Shown here: one piece after another, positions 34,523-43,549 of the stretch
Layout of the letters: each line of letters starts with the position of its first letter
Position numbering within the stretch: position 1 is the first letter of the stretch
NCBI RefSeq assembly: GCF_001659985.1
Contig: NZ_LYCS01000002.1
Location: 372,001 to 436,000, forward strand
Direction of reading: 5' to 3'
Length of the DNA stretch: 64,000 nt
From: Oceanobacillus sp. Castelsardo
Lineage (GTDB): Bacteria > Bacillota > Bacilli > Bacillales > Amphibacillaceae
The notes under the pieces: model-generated
The model's database searches: none
What the model was told of the DNA's origin: nothing
Seen by the model: only the letters and a program-made list of their open reading frames with translations
Position numbers and translations under genes: made by a program

Positions 34523-37306
34523 TTATTTCAATCTTTGTTCAAGCTGACTCATGATTTCACCGGCTTTTTGCCAGTCTCCGTCAGATAATGCTTTTTGATA
34601 TTGATTGAATAGATCAGACACTTCGCCAAGTACTTCATCCGCATTTAGAATTGGATCCGTATCCGGCTGTCCCTGTTGCCCTTCCTCTGTAGCTCCTTCG
34701 TCTGTTCCCTCAGCTGTATCTTCAGCACCTGGAACTTCCTCTGGTTTAATTCCCTTTTCTACACGATCTAAAATTTTCTCTAATGCTTCATCAAACGTCG
34801 CTTCCATTGCAATATGATCACCATATGCGACAACGACTTGTTTTACTTCAGGAAGAGAAGTCTCGTTAGAAGATTCGATGTAGATTGGTTCGACATAAAG
34901 AATCGTATCCTCTAACGGTAACGCGAATAAGTTTCCGCGAATTACTGATGATCCACCTTGTGACCATAAGTTTAACTCCTGAGAGATGACACTATCTTGG
35001 TTTATTCGGTTTTCAATTTGTTGTGGTCCATAAACGTTTTCTTGTTTAGGGAACTTGTAAACAATTTTTTCACCGTAGTGCTCGCCATCATTTCGAACCC
35101 CCATCCAAGCAATCATATTTTGCCTGTTTCTTGGAGTATAAGGTACCATAAGGATGAATTCTTCCTCATCATATTCAGGGAGTTTCATTGTCGTATAGTA
35201 AGGTTCCATTTCGATATCTTCATTATAATATTTTTCAGTTGGAAACTGCCAATAATCTTCTCTATTATAGAATAGTTCAAGATTTGTCATATGATAGGTT
35301 CCATACATCGCAGATTCAATCTTAAATAGTTGCTCGGGATAACGGAAATGACTGCGTACATCTTCAGGTATTTCTGTAGTGAACAAGTTCGGGAACATAT
35401 TTTGATAAGTCCGTACCAGTGGTTCCTCCGGATCGATGATATAAAAGTTTGTTTCTCCTGTGTAAGCATCTACTACAACTTTAACAGGGTTTTTAATGTA
35501 ATTGTTTCTTCCATCAAAGTTCTCTGCATATGGATATCCTTCTTCTGTTAGATAGGCATCTAACATCCATGCAAGACTTCCATCATCACGTACGAAAACA
35601 TATGGATCACTGTCATACTCGAAAAACGGAGCAATACGTTCTACACGTTCCATAATGTTACGTGTTTGTAGCAATTTACTATCACTATTAATTTGGCCAG
35701 ATACAAGAATACGGATAGATCCTTCATCAATAGCAAATAGTAAACGATTTAGACCAGTTAATGGGATTCCCGCCTCTTCTTCATAGCGAGTGGATACATT
35801 CTCTTCACCGGCTGGATAATCGAATTCGTCTACTTCTGTATCGACTATAACACTCTTATAATCTTCTTCACCAAAATAAATTTGCGGTCTTTCAATATCT
35901 AACTCACCTTGAGGTGGTAAATTTCTAACTAAATACTGTGGTTGACCTTGAGAAGTTACATCATTCACTTGACTCATCGTAATCCCATAACCATGCGTAT
36001 AACGTAGGTTTTGGTTCACCCAAGTTTGTGCTTGCTCTGGTAAATCAGCCGTATTCAATTCCCTAGCCCCGATGAATACTTGCTGATACTTTCCATCAAT
36101 CTCATAACGGTCAATATCGACATCATTAAATTGGTAATACGTACGGAATGTTTGTAGTTGATTATAGACATCTAAAAGTGGTCTTGAATCATTAATTCTT
36201 ACATTATCAATTGTAAGTTGGTTTCGCTCAATTAAATCTTTGCTTAATGATTCCACATTACCTGGGTGTTCTTTTTCTTCCATTCCTTCTAAGTCGTATG
36301 CCGCTCTAGTAAAATTCAGATTATGTTCCAAGTACGGCGCCTCTCTAGTAAACTCATTTGGAGAAACAACAAATTGCTGAACGACAAATGATGCAGCTTG
36401 CCCCAATAGAATGATTCCAAAATAGATAGCTATTGGCAAAATAACTTTTTGGATTCTTCCTTTACTTAAAGTAATAATAATCCAAATAGCAGCAATAACG
36501 GAAAATGCCGCAAGAATGTAAGAGACTGGAATATTAATCAAACGATCAGTAAAGCTAAGACCGTGTACAACACTATGCTGAAATAAATTGACTCGATTTG
36601 TTAGTAGCGTATCAAACGGTTCTAACAGATGAGTTAGTGCCAACAGCACCCCTACAATTAATACCGTTACAGATAAATGTGTCTGGGCAGATTTATTCAT
36701 ACGATAAATATGAAAAACTGAATAAGCACCGATTTCAACTATTAATACAAACATACTTAAACTTAATAACAGATTAACTACAAATTTCATGAATGGTAGG
36801 ACGTACATATAAAATGAAATATCACGATTAAAGAATGGATCCGTCTCACCGAATGGTACAAAATTCATTATTTTAAGCGCTGGTTCCCAACCAAGTCCTT
36901 GTACCGTTGTACTTCCAATTAAGCCAACAAATAACGCACCTGCAAGAATAATTAAGTTTAATGTTTTCCCACTTTGTAAAAATGGTGGGAGCTGATGAAC
37001 GGAAAAATGTGAAAAATAAGTTCGTCTTATCCAAAATAGGGTAATATAGGTAATAATTGCGAACAATACAAATCCTATAGCTCCAAGCATAACCTTAATA
37101 CTTAATATAGTGGTAAACACAGAAGCGAAATCTAACGAATCCATCCATATGTATTCGGTAACCCAATTTAACCCAAGTCCAACAATAATGAGCAGCACAA
37201 CTAAAAACCCGATAAAAATACCCGAGCGACTACCGAGTCTTTTCATCTTTTTTAACTGTTTTACATTTGGACCTCTTGGACCGTCTGTTCCTCCCGTAAA
37301 AGCCAT
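34523..37306 (-). CDS. UPF0182 family large membrane protein
   Basis: A 927-residue protein with seven predicted helices in the first 320 residues and a large extracytoplasmic domain thereafter. Family features are the N-terminal MAFTGGTDGPRG, the block NLNFTRAAYDLEGM near residue 335, LRYTHGYGITMSQVNDV near 440 and YPAGEENVSTRYEEEAGIPLTGLNRLLFA near 520. An acidic, Pro/Glu-rich stretch precedes the C-terminal helix GEIMSQLEQRL. TAGGAGG precedes the ATG at 37306; the open frame extends 126 bases further without support. Function of the family is unknown. Confidence 0.93.
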   Translation of the reverse strand: MAFTGGTDGPRGPNVKQLKKMKRLGSRSGIFIGFLVVLLIIVGLGLNWVTEYIWMDSLDFASVFTTILSIKVMLGAIGFVLFAIITYITLFWIRRTYFSHFSVHQLPPFLQSGKTLNLIILAGALFVGLIGSTTVQGLGWEPALKIMNFVPFGETDPFFNRDISFYMYVLPFMKFVVNLLLSLSMFVLIVEIGAYSVFHIYRMNKSAQTHLSVTVLIVGVLLALTHLLEPFDTLLTNRVNLFQHSVVHGLSFTDRLINIPVSYILAAFSVIAAIWIIITLSKGRIQKVILPIAIYFGIILLGQAASFVVQQFVVSPNEFTREAPYLEHNLNFTRAAYDLEGMEEKEHPGNVESLSKDLIERNQLTIDNVRINDSRPLLDVYNQLQTFRTYYQFNDVDIDRYEIDGKYQQVFIGARELNTADLPEQAQTWVNQNLRYTHGYGITMSQVNDVTSQGQPQYLVRNLPPQGELDIERPQIYFGEEDYKSVIVDTEVDEFDYPAGEENVSTRYEEEAGIPLTGLNRLLFAIDEGSIRILVSGQINSDSKLLQTRNIMERVERIAPFFEYDSDPYVFVRDDGSLAWMLDAYLTEEGYPYAENFDGRNNYIKNPVKVVVDAYTGETNFYIIDPEEPLVRTYQNMFPNLFTTEIPEDVRSHFRYPEQLFKIESAMYGTYHMTNLELFYNREDYWQFPTEKYYNEDIEMEPYYTTMKLPEYDEEEFILMVPYTPRNRQNMIAWMGVRNDGEHYGEKIVYKFPKQENVYGPQQIENRINQDSVISQELNLWSQGGSSVIRGNLFALPLEDTILYVEPIYIESSNETSLPEVKQVVVAYGDHIAMEATFDEALEKILDRVEKGIKPEEVPGAEDTAEGTDEGATEEGQQGQPDTDPILNADEVLGEVSDLFNQYQKALSDGDWQKAGEIMSQLEQRLK

Positions 37307-37416
37307 CTCATACCTCCTAAGAAAAAAATGATAACTACTTATATCGTAACAGATATAGTATGTATTGTCGCTTAATTTGGAAGATTTTCGAAGTTGTTTT
37401 TTTAATAGATTGTACG

Positions 37417-37779
37417 TTAACTCGTTTCCCACTTTTTTATAGCTTTTTCCTTCTTGAGTGAATCCTCTATATATAAAATCTCCTGGATATAGTTTCTTAT
37501 GGTTGGCTCAACGTACTTAATCCGTATCAAATCTTTTTCAAATTGTTCAATTCCATAAAAATAAATGAGATCTATTTTTTCATTACTATTCATCATAAAT
37601 TTAATCATTTCCTGTAAAGCTGGGCGTTTTAAATTACTTGCGGGATAGCCAATGTCTGAAAACTTCTTAATGATTTGGATGTTGAACGTATTATTATATT
37701 CGTTCATCATCCACTCCTGCCTTGTAAATTGCTCATTAGGTTCCAACGGCCTTATCATGTAAAGAATAGCTTTTTTCAA
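37417..37779 (-). CDS. Degenerate serine-recombinase N-terminal-domain protein
   Basis: A 120-residue protein that aligns by eye with the catalytic domain of resolvase/invertase recombinases: KAILYMIRPLEP stands where enzymes have YxRVS, followed by KFSDIGYPASNLKRPALQEMIKFM and KIDLIYFYGIEQFEKDLIR (enzymes have LDRLSRD). The nucleophilic Ser and the key Arg residues are missing, and there is no DNA-binding domain. The start is TTG at 37779, with AAAGGA upstream. It is probably a catalytically dead, domesticated relative rather than a transposon resolvase. No mobile-element genes or terminal repeats were seen nearby. Confidence 0.65.
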   Translation of the reverse strand: MKKAILYMIRPLEPNEQFTRQEWMMNEYNNTFNIQIIKKFSDIGYPASNLKRPALQEMIKFMMNSNEKIDLIYFYGIEQFEKDLIRIKYVEPTIRNYIQEILYIEDSLKKEKAIKKWETS

Positions 37780-38086
37780 CGTTATCCATTCCTTTACCCT
37801 TAATCTAGTAATATCACATTTAATCACTAGTATGGACAAGAAAAATATTTTTAGACCATTAAGAGTGACAGTCGAATTAAGATGTAAAATAGATTAATAT
37901 AATGTGAATGTTGATCAAGATGCGGACTAATAAGGAATGAATTTTGTCCATTGGTTTACATGAAATTTGATTGACCGATTATCATTCGGTGCCTTTTTAT
38001 TCTCTAAATCTATATGGAATAGTCAATGGTCTTTAAGGGTATAGTGGGAAAATGTAGACGAATTCTTATTAGAGGGGAATTTTACT
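37780..38086. other. Intergenic leader of corA
   Basis: A 307-base interval between divergent genes. A small hairpin, ACCGA/TCGGT at 37974-37990, followed by CTTTTT on the plus strand, could end a short transcript, but no gene precedes it on that strand. No reading frame was seen. Confidence 0.4.
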
Positions 38087-39034
38087 ATGATTCAGATTTT
38101 GGCTGTAACTTCTGAAAATAAAAGAATTTTAGAAAGGGATTTAGATAACTTCGATTCCCATAAATATAAATGGTGGTGGATTGATTTTAATATGCCCTCT
38201 AAAGAGGAAATTGATAAATTAAAATCTGTACTTAATTTCCATCCACTTGCTATAGAAGATTGTATCCATGGCCAACAACGTTCCAAAATGGACTATTATG
38301 ATGATTTTTCATTAGTCATCACCCATGCAGTTGGTGAAACGAAATTCAATCAACATGAAATTGACTTCTTTCTTGGTGAACACTTTATTGTAACCTTTCA
38401 CTTATCTGATTTGGAAGAAGTTAATTTTGTCTGGAATAACTTAATTAAACAAGAAAAGCTTGATAATTGGGATGAATTCCGTATCTTTTACGAAATATTC
38501 GATAAGGTGGTAGATAACTTCTTCCCGATTATTTACCAATTAGAAGAAGAAATTAATGATGTGGAAGAAAATCCTCATAAACTGGGAATGGATATTTTAT
38601 TAGATCGATTATTTGATTTAAGGCATGAACTCCTCAAATTACGGCATACAATTAATCCAATTCGTGATTTGCTATATCGTATATTAAATTCTCATCATCT
38701 TGAAGGTATTAAGAGTAGGAGAGAATACTTTATGGACATTTATGACCATTTACTCAAGCTCTCTGAAATGGTGGATTCAAATCGAGACGTTACGAACGAT
38801 ATTCGCGATAATTTTATTTCTATTAACTCCTATCAACAAAATCAAGTAATCCAAATCTTGACTGTCATCACTTCTATTTTTGCACCATTAACCTTTATCG
38901 CAGGAATTTATGGAATGAATTTTATAAATATGCCGGAACTTGAATGGAATTACGGCTATTTTATCGTTATCGGGGTAATGATAGCTTTAACCATTTTGAT
39001 GATATTATGGTTTAGAAAAAAAGGGTGGTTTTAG
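38087..39034 (+). CDS. corA: CorA family magnesium transporter
   Basis: A 315-residue member of the CorA/MIT superfamily, which forms pentameric Mg2+ channels. A large cytoplasmic N-terminal domain is followed by two C-terminal helices; the signature loop YGMNFINMPELEWNYGY lies near residue 275 between them, and the protein ends in the basic FRKKGWF. AGAGGGGAATTTT precedes the ATG. It is a single-gene unit closed by a hairpin at 39079. No M-box riboswitch was recognised in its leader. Confidence 0.94.
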   Translation: MIQILAVTSENKRILERDLDNFDSHKYKWWWIDFNMPSKEEIDKLKSVLNFHPLAIEDCIHGQQRSKMDYYDDFSLVITHAVGETKFNQHEIDFFLGEHFIVTFHLSDLEEVNFVWNNLIKQEKLDNWDEFRIFYEIFDKVVDNFFPIIYQLEEEINDVEENPHKLGMDILLDRLFDLRHELLKLRHTINPIRDLLYRILNSHHLEGIKSRREYFMDIYDHLLKLSEMVDSNRDVTNDIRDNFISINSYQQNQVIQILTVITSIFAPLTFIAGIYGMNFINMPELEWNYGYFIVIGVMIALTILMILWFRKKGWF

Positions 39035-39078
39035 GGAAAGATACAGGGAAAAAGTTTGAAGTGAGTAAATGTAATAAA

Positions 39079-39117
39079 AAAACGACTACAAATCGTTATG
39101 CAATTTGTAGTCGTTTT
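39079..39117. terminator. Bidirectional terminator between corA and a lipoprotein gene
   Basis: AAACGACTACAAAT pairs with ATTTGTAGTCGTTT (14 bp), with A-runs and T-runs on the two sides. Confidence 0.85.
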
Positions 39118-39205
39118 GCGATTTTTTAATGATTGCAATTGATAATCACAACATCCATTATAATATACGAATGTTACGTTGGAATAAACATCCTTTTTGA
39201 GGCAG

Positions 39206-39850
39206 TTACTGTAAATTAAAGAAAACATGTCCACCTAACATTTCTTCATAGCGAAGTTGTGCCTTTTCTCCAGATTTCACTAAACCGGATATATAACCTT
39301 CTTTTTCATTTCCTACGTACATTTCAAAGCTAAAATCAGGCTCTGTTGTTCCATATACATCCCCACTATAAATATCTCCACTTCCACTTACCATTTCAAA
39401 ATTCATAATTCCATCTATATGAAAGGATAAGTCTTCTGTTTCAGATTCATTAAAATTCACTTTGGTTTTTGCTAATACCCATTCATATCCTTCTGGAGCT
39501 TTTTCATTAAATTCATTCATAGATACTAACTTTTGATAAGCTTCATCCCCACGAAGAACCTCTGTTACCGTTAAATCAAACTTAATTGCGTAAGCATTAC
39601 CCTCATCATCATATAACTCATCGCTCACAGTTGCGGTTTTCTGCAAAGGTACAGGATTTGTTCTGGAACCAAGTTTAGATTGTGTCTCCTCTTCTAGTTC
39701 TTCAGGTTGAGCCGTTTCTTTTTGCTGTGTAGTTTCACCTTGCTGCTCCCCTTCCTCCTTCACTTCGATATCCTTCGTACCTTGTCCACATGCCACAAGA
39801 AAAACGACCGTTAATAATCCAAATACAAACAATTTGAAACCTTTTTTCAA
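39206..39850 (-). CDS. Secreted lipoprotein of unknown function
   Basis: A 214-residue lipoprotein: signal MKKGFKLFVFGLLTVVFLVACG, with the lipidated Cys near residue 21. It then has a Glu/Gln/Thr-rich linker, and from about residue 58 a beta-rich domain (SRTNPVPLQKTATVSDELYDDEGNAYAIKFDLTVTEVLRG) that resembles DUF4352/DUF5068-type immunoglobulin-like domains. The start is TTG with GGAGGAAG upstream. It lies 43 bases downstream of a second lipoprotein gene, probably in the same transcript. Confidence 0.82.
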   Translation of the reverse strand: MKKGFKLFVFGLLTVVFLVACGQGTKDIEVKEEGEQQGETTQQKETAQPEELEEETQSKLGSRTNPVPLQKTATVSDELYDDEGNAYAIKFDLTVTEVLRGDEAYQKLVSMNEFNEKAPEGYEWVLAKTKVNFNESETEDLSFHIDGIMNFEMVSGSGDIYSGDVYGTTEPDFSFEMYVGNEKEGYISGLVKSGEKAQLRYEEMLGGHVFFNLQ

Positions 39851-39893
39851 TTTGCTTCCTCCTTTTTAAAAAACACCAATCTTTCAATTTACT

Positions 39894-40550
39894 TTACTCT
39901 GCTGTTTCTTCAGTTTCTTCAGTTTCCTCCATTTCCTCTAAAGCATCAGGATAAACGACTTCAGAGAACACTTCTTGAGTTGCTTCATCTTTCACTGATA
40001 TAGTTACCTGATAATTTTCCGGATTCGCACCGTTAAATAGTTGATACATCGAACCTTGTATACCTAGCCCAAATACAGCAAATCCGTCAAAACTATTTTC
40101 AAAGGATTCCTTATCCACAACCAATGTAAACTCTGAAAATGAATCATTATATGTAATCTCTTTTATGGATACATAATCTCCGCTATTTTTCATGTCTTCA
40201 ATTGTTTTCGTGATAGAAGTTCCCATTTCACTTATCATTTTTTTGTGTTCGGATTTAGACATTTTATAAGTAAGTGAACCATCTTCATTTTTAGTGACTT
40301 CCTTTACTCCCTCTTCTTCAGCTTCAGCAATAACCTCTTCTATATCTTGTCCTTCAAAAAATGCTGCCGGTAAAGTTACTTCTACATTTAAAAGGCCTTT
40401 GTCAACATTAACTCCTTTTTCTTCCGTCTCGTCTTGCTTTTGTTCTATTGTTTTATTACTCTCATTAGTGTTATCTGCTGATCCATCTGATGAACATGCA
40501 GCAAGAAAAGTAATCAATAGTACAAGTAGCATGTAGGTTAATTTTTTCAT
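39894..40550 (-). CDS. Acidic secreted lipoprotein of unknown function
   Basis: A 218-residue lipoprotein: signal MKKLTYMLLVLLITFLAACSS, with the lipidated Cys near residue 20. The mature part is acidic and begins with an Asn/Glu-rich linker. The central region (VEVTLPAAFFEGQDIEEVIAEAEEEGVKEV) and the C-terminal tail of short EETEETAE repeats are notable. AGGAGG lies seven bases before the ATG at 40550; a longer in-frame start at 40586 lacks one. I recognise no defined domain. Confidence 0.8.
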   Translation of the reverse strand: MKKLTYMLLVLLITFLAACSSDGSADNTNESNKTIEQKQDETEEKGVNVDKGLLNVEVTLPAAFFEGQDIEEVIAEAEEEGVKEVTKNEDGSLTYKMSKSEHKKMISEMGTSITKTIEDMKNSGDYVSIKEITYNDSFSEFTLVVDKESFENSFDGFAVFGLGIQGSMYQLFNGANPENYQVTISVKDEATQEVFSEVVYPDALEEMEETEETEETAE

Positions 40551-40680
40551 AAATAGTCCTCCTATATTTTTAATCAAATAATTCAATAACCCGTTACTAT
40601 TATACTATTTTACATGTATCCCTAAGTTTTTCCATATATTTGTTTTGGTAATAAAAGACCACATTCTTACGTAAATTCAT
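40551..40680. other. Short AT-rich interval upstream of the lipoprotein pair
   Basis: No gene was seen. It presumably contains the promoter of the lipoprotein pair; TATTATACTATTTTAC near 40597-40612 is AT-rich, but I could not pair it with a convincing -35. Confidence 0.3.
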
Positions 40681-41030
40681 AGAGGCTGGGACATAACTAA
40701 AGTGTTTAACCCTAAAGATGAACAATTCGACAATTCGCTATCTAAGCGCAGGAAATATACGTAGACCCCTTGAAATTCGCATTTTCTTCGTGCGAATGTA
40801 TCGCTGACGTAGCTTTCCTTGTCCTGCGGGAGGAAAGGCCTAGGTGAGACACAGCAGTGCGATAGCGCAAGGAGGCTCACCAGCCACCCGCGGCAAGGTA
40901 GACACTGCGAGGTTTTTTTCGAGCAGGTGTCGCCCCTGTACTGAAGTGAAAGCGAAGTATATTTCCGGAGCCATTATTCGCTCAATCATGTCGGTTTTCA
41001 AGTGGTTAAAATACTTTTGTCCCAGCCCCT
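40681..41030. repeat. 350-bp intergenic repeat with terminal inverted repeats (GGCTGGGACA type)
   Basis: The ends are AGAGGCTGGGACATAACT and the inverted ACTTTTGTCCCAGCCCCT. Inside are GC-richer segments with internal complementarity (GCGATAGCGC, and CCTAGGTGAGACACAGCAGTG with GAGGCTCACC...CACTGCGAGG). The GAGGCTGGGACA end is one I have met repeatedly in Bacillaceae and Staphylococcus intergenic DNA. It encodes no convincing protein and resembles a non-autonomous or structured-RNA element. Confidence 0.75.
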
Positions 41031-41053
41031 ATGAAATATTTAATACTAAAACG

Positions 41054-41185
41054 TTAAAAACGTTTCTGTTTCTTTCTGGAAGAATCCGCCTTTTTCCTTC
41101 CAGTTTCCCTATTTGTTGTCCCTTGGCCTTCTACTTCTGGTGAACCTAAACCGTGTGTTAAAGGATTAACTTTCTTTTTCGACAT
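41054..41185 (-). CDS. Small basic YuzL-like protein
   Basis: A 43-residue, strongly basic protein beginning MSKKKVNPLTHGLGSPEVEG and ending in a Lys/Arg-rich tail (KKQKRF). Upstream is a near-perfect ribosome site, GGAGGTGATT, which makes this very short frame convincing. The pattern P-x-x-x-G-hydrophobic-x-x-x-x-V-x-G-x-G recalls the YuzL family of 40-50-residue Bacillus proteins of unknown function. Similar small basic proteins are often spore-associated, but there is no direct evidence here. Confidence 0.75.
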   Translation of the reverse strand: MSKKKVNPLTHGLGSPEVEGQGTTNRETGRKKADSSRKKQKRF

Positions 41186-41254
41186 AATAATCACCTCCAT
41201 TGTTAGTGTTCCTTATAATTATTTTGTTATGTTACCAGTAAAAAACTTCCCATA

Positions 41255-41288
41255 TAAAAAAGACAATCCACTTTTTTGGATCGTCTTG
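41255..41288 (-). terminator. Terminator downstream of the DUF2187 gene
   Basis: Leftward strand: AAGACGATCC pairs with GGATTGTCTT and a T-run follows. It lies beyond the repeat at 41291-41415. Confidence 0.75.
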
Positions 41289-41290
41289 AT

Positions 41291-41415
41291 AAAGAAGACT
41301 TGGTTCAGGTGGAGTTAACTCCACCTGAATCTTAGTCGCCCTTATTTCGAAGCTTGGCGGCACTTATCTCCCGCCTGTAGAGGAGGGAGTTTTAGTAACG
41401 CCGCGTAGATAAAAT
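41291..41415 (+). repeat. Two-hairpin intergenic repeat, diverged copy
   Basis: The first hairpin (TTCAGGTGGAGTTAACTCCACCTGAA) and the tail CTTAGTCGCCCTTATTTCG match the copy at 20678. The second hairpin (CTCCCGCCTGTAGAGGAGGGAG) carries mismatches, and both copies end GCGTAGATAAAAT. Confidence 0.88.
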
Positions 41416-41444
41416 AATAATTGTATTAGACAGGCTTTAACCAG

Positions 41445-41753
41445 TTACTTTTCATTAGCCTTTTCAACAACGCGATACTTATGATGTGCCACTACTGTAT
41501 TAGAATAACCATGATTTATTTCCTCTAATACCTTGAGGCTTGTTGAAGACAAATCAACGATGATACTATTTTCCGCATTAGAAGGTAATGTAATTCCTTC
41601 CAAAATAATATTATGTCGTAAAAACTGAACGATATCCCCAGGACTTGCTTTTTCTTTATCCCCCTGAAATACTTCTATCTTTCTCCTTTTTACTTTCTCC
41701 ACATCATTCACCCTTTTTCCCTTTGTATTTTTTACCAAATCATCCCTTTGCAA
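41445..41753 (-). CDS. DUF2187 (YkvS-like) small protein
   Basis: Up to 102 residues. The C-terminal 60 residues, KASPGDIVQFLRHNIILEGI...NSIIVDLSS...NTVVAHHKYRVVE, follow the YkvS/DUF2187 pattern, a small KOW/SH3-like beta fold of unknown function. The N-terminal 40 residues are basic and poorly conserved. The start is uncertain: TTG at 41753 gives the longest form, while internal TTG and GTG codons at 41738, 41711 and 41702 have AAAGGG-type sites nearby. Confidence 0.7.
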   Translation of the reverse strand: MQRDDLVKNTKGKRVNDVEKVKRRKIEVFQGDKEKASPGDIVQFLRHNIILEGITLPSNAENSIIVDLSSTSLKVLEEINHGYSNTVVAHHKYRVVEKANEK

Positions 41754-41875
41754 TAATGCCCTTTAATTGTTTTGTCTTTTACTCGCTTAATATTTTAACT
41801 GCACCTAAGTTTTCAATTTAAATTTCACACTAATGGGTACTATCATCCTATGAGAAAAACAGAACTTATATTCTT

Positions 41876-42784
41876 TTATTTCCACACGTATGGTGTTTGT
41901 TGGTATACATAGTAATTTAACCAATTAGAGAAAAGCAAATGACTATGTGACCTCCAAGTATGTAGTGGTCGTTCATTAACGTCATCGTTTGGAAAATAGT
42001 TGACAGGAATATCTATATCTTGTCCGCGTTCCAAGTCACGGTGATATTCGTCTAATAGCGTTGTTGCGTCATATTCCAAATGTCCCGTTATCATAATGTT
42101 TTTTGCATCTTTTGACATAATGATAAATGGTGCATCTTCCTCCGATTTCGAAAGTAAAAATAAATCCGGATGTGATTGTATCGCTACTTTCAAATTGCCT
42201 GTATGTCGAGAATGCGGAGCCTGAAATACTTCATCAAACCCTCTCACTAATTTTACAGTAGGATCTGCTATCGTATGTTCAAATATCCCGAAACATTTCT
42301 TAGGCAATTGATATTTCTCAATTCCGTAATGATAGTACAATGATGCCTGTGCTCCCCAACAAATATTCAATGTAGATGTAACATTTTCCTTTGCCCAATC
42401 CATAATTTGAGTTAGTTCATTCCAGTAGTTCACTTCTTCAAATTCCAGATGCTCAATTGGGGCACCGGTTATAATTAATCCGTCATATCGATTATTTTTT
42501 ACCTTTTCAAATGTTGTATAAAAGGAATCCAAGTGATAACTACTCACATGTGTAGAGCGATGAGTCGCTGTCCTTAAAAAACTAATATTCACCTGTAAGG
42601 GCGTATTACCTAATAGTCGGAGTAACTGTAATTCTGTTTTTTCCTTTTCAGGCATTAAATTTAAAATTAATATATTAAGTGGTCGGATATCTTGCGTAAG
42701 CGCTCTATCCTCATCCATAACAAATATTTTTTCTTGGTTTAATAGTTCGCGGGCTGGCAATTCTTTTGGTATATTAATCGGCAA
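41876..42784 (-). CDS. metA: Homoserine O-acetyltransferase (MetA family)
   Basis: A 302-residue enzyme of the MetA family that acylates homoserine at the start of methionine synthesis. The typical N-terminus [15 protein letters not shown] fixes the start at TTG 42784, with GGGAGAAA upstream; the longer frame to 42874 is unsupported. The catalytic Cys142 lies in NICWGAQA and the active-site His in MITGHLEYD. Residue 111 is Glu (APIEHLEF). In B. cereus MetA that residue was shown to favour acetyl-CoA, whereas Gly favours succinyl-CoA. No SAM riboswitch was recognised upstream. Confidence 0.93.
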   Translation of the reverse strand: MPINIPKELPARELLNQEKIFVMDEDRALTQDIRPLNILILNLMPEKEKTELQLLRLLGNTPLQVNISFLRTATHRSTHVSSYHLDSFYTTFEKVKNNRYDGLIITGAPIEHLEFEEVNYWNELTQIMDWAKENVTSTLNICWGAQASLYYHYGIEKYQLPKKCFGIFEHTIADPTVKLVRGFDEVFQAPHSRHTGNLKVAIQSHPDLFLLSKSEEDAPFIIMSKDAKNIMITGHLEYDATTLLDEYHRDLERGQDIDIPVNYFPNDDVNERPLHTWRSHSHLLFSNWLNYYVYQQTPYVWK

Positions 42785-43164
42785 CGAACATTTCTCCCTT
42801 CCCAAAGTTATCTGAATGTTATATACCATTATAAATTTAAAGTAGCTCCATGTCACCCTTCGAAAACTAAACATTTTTGTCGAAAAATATTTTCACATGT
42901 ATTTAATAACAACAAATAAAAGTAAAGATGAAAAGTGCTAGCCAAATATTTACATCTCCTAAAACCTTTATCCCCTTTAGAAAACCTGAATATGCACTTT
43001 AGGAAAATAAATAGGAAAAACAATAGGTATTCGTAAATAAAGTGAACACTAGTAAATAAAACTTCTTCCATATATTTCTGAAAAATATTTTATTTATTTA
43101 TGTATATTTATATATAAGGTTGTGATATACTAATATTAACTTATTGATGTTCGTGTGCAATATT
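42785..43164. other. Gene-free interval between metA and the cold-shock gene
   Basis: A 380-base AT-rich interval. No S-box (SAM-I) or T-box core could be recognised on the metA strand. Frames in it lack ribosome sites. Confidence 0.4.
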
Positions 43165-43239
43165 TGAAAACTTGGCCTTCGCCAGGTGAAGGTCTTAGTT
43201 GCACTTATGCAGGAAGAAAGTTTATACTTTCCTTCTGCC
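43165..43239 (+). repeat. Dispersed hairpin repeat, copy 4, in the cold-shock gene leader
   Basis: AACT-T-GGCCTTC loop GAAGGTC-T-TAGTT, with the tail GCACTTATGCAG. A second stem, GCAGGAAGAAAG/CTTTCCTTCTGC, closes around TTTATA. Being in the probable 5' leader of a csp gene, it could also influence that mRNA. Confidence 0.65.
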
Positions 43240-43337
43240 AAGCACTAGTAATAACTTCTCTAAAGTAGTTATGGTCTTGGTTATCTAGAACAGAAATTAG
43301 TAATAAACGTGCCGTGAGCACATGGAGGAATTTTCTT

Positions 43338-43538
43338 ATGAACAAAGGTTCAGTAAAATGGTTTAACGCAGAAAAAGGTTTTGGATTCATCGAAGTTGAA
43401 GGCGGAGACGACGTATTCGTACACTTCTCAGCAATCCAAGGCGAAGGTTTCAAAACTTTAGAAGAAGGTCAAGAAGTTTCTTTCGATATCGAAGAAGGTA
43501 ACCGTGGACCACAAGCAGCTAACGTTGTAAAACTTTAA
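43338..43538 (+). CDS. CspA/CspB-type cold-shock protein
   Basis: A 66-residue single-domain cold-shock protein that binds single-stranded RNA and DNA. RNP1 is KGFGFIEV (residues about 13-20) and RNP2 is VFVHFSAI (about 26-33). TGGAGG lies nine bases before the ATG at 43338; a GTG at 43314 is in frame but is not needed. The leader is long and structured (see the repeat at 43165), as for other csp genes, where the 5' region sets mRNA stability in the cold. Codon use looks highly expressed. Confidence 0.95.
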   Translation: MNKGSVKWFNAEKGFGFIEVEGGDDVFVHFSAIQGEGFKTLEEGQEVSFDIEEGNRGPQAANVVKL

Positions 43539-43549
43539 GTTGCCACCTG

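Noticed and set aside
37974-37997. Small hairpin with T-run on the plus strand upstream of corA
   Set aside because: The stem is only five base pairs and no plus-strand gene precedes it.
42785-43100. SAM riboswitch (S-box) upstream of metA
   Set aside because: I looked for the conserved S-box core on the metA strand and did not find it.
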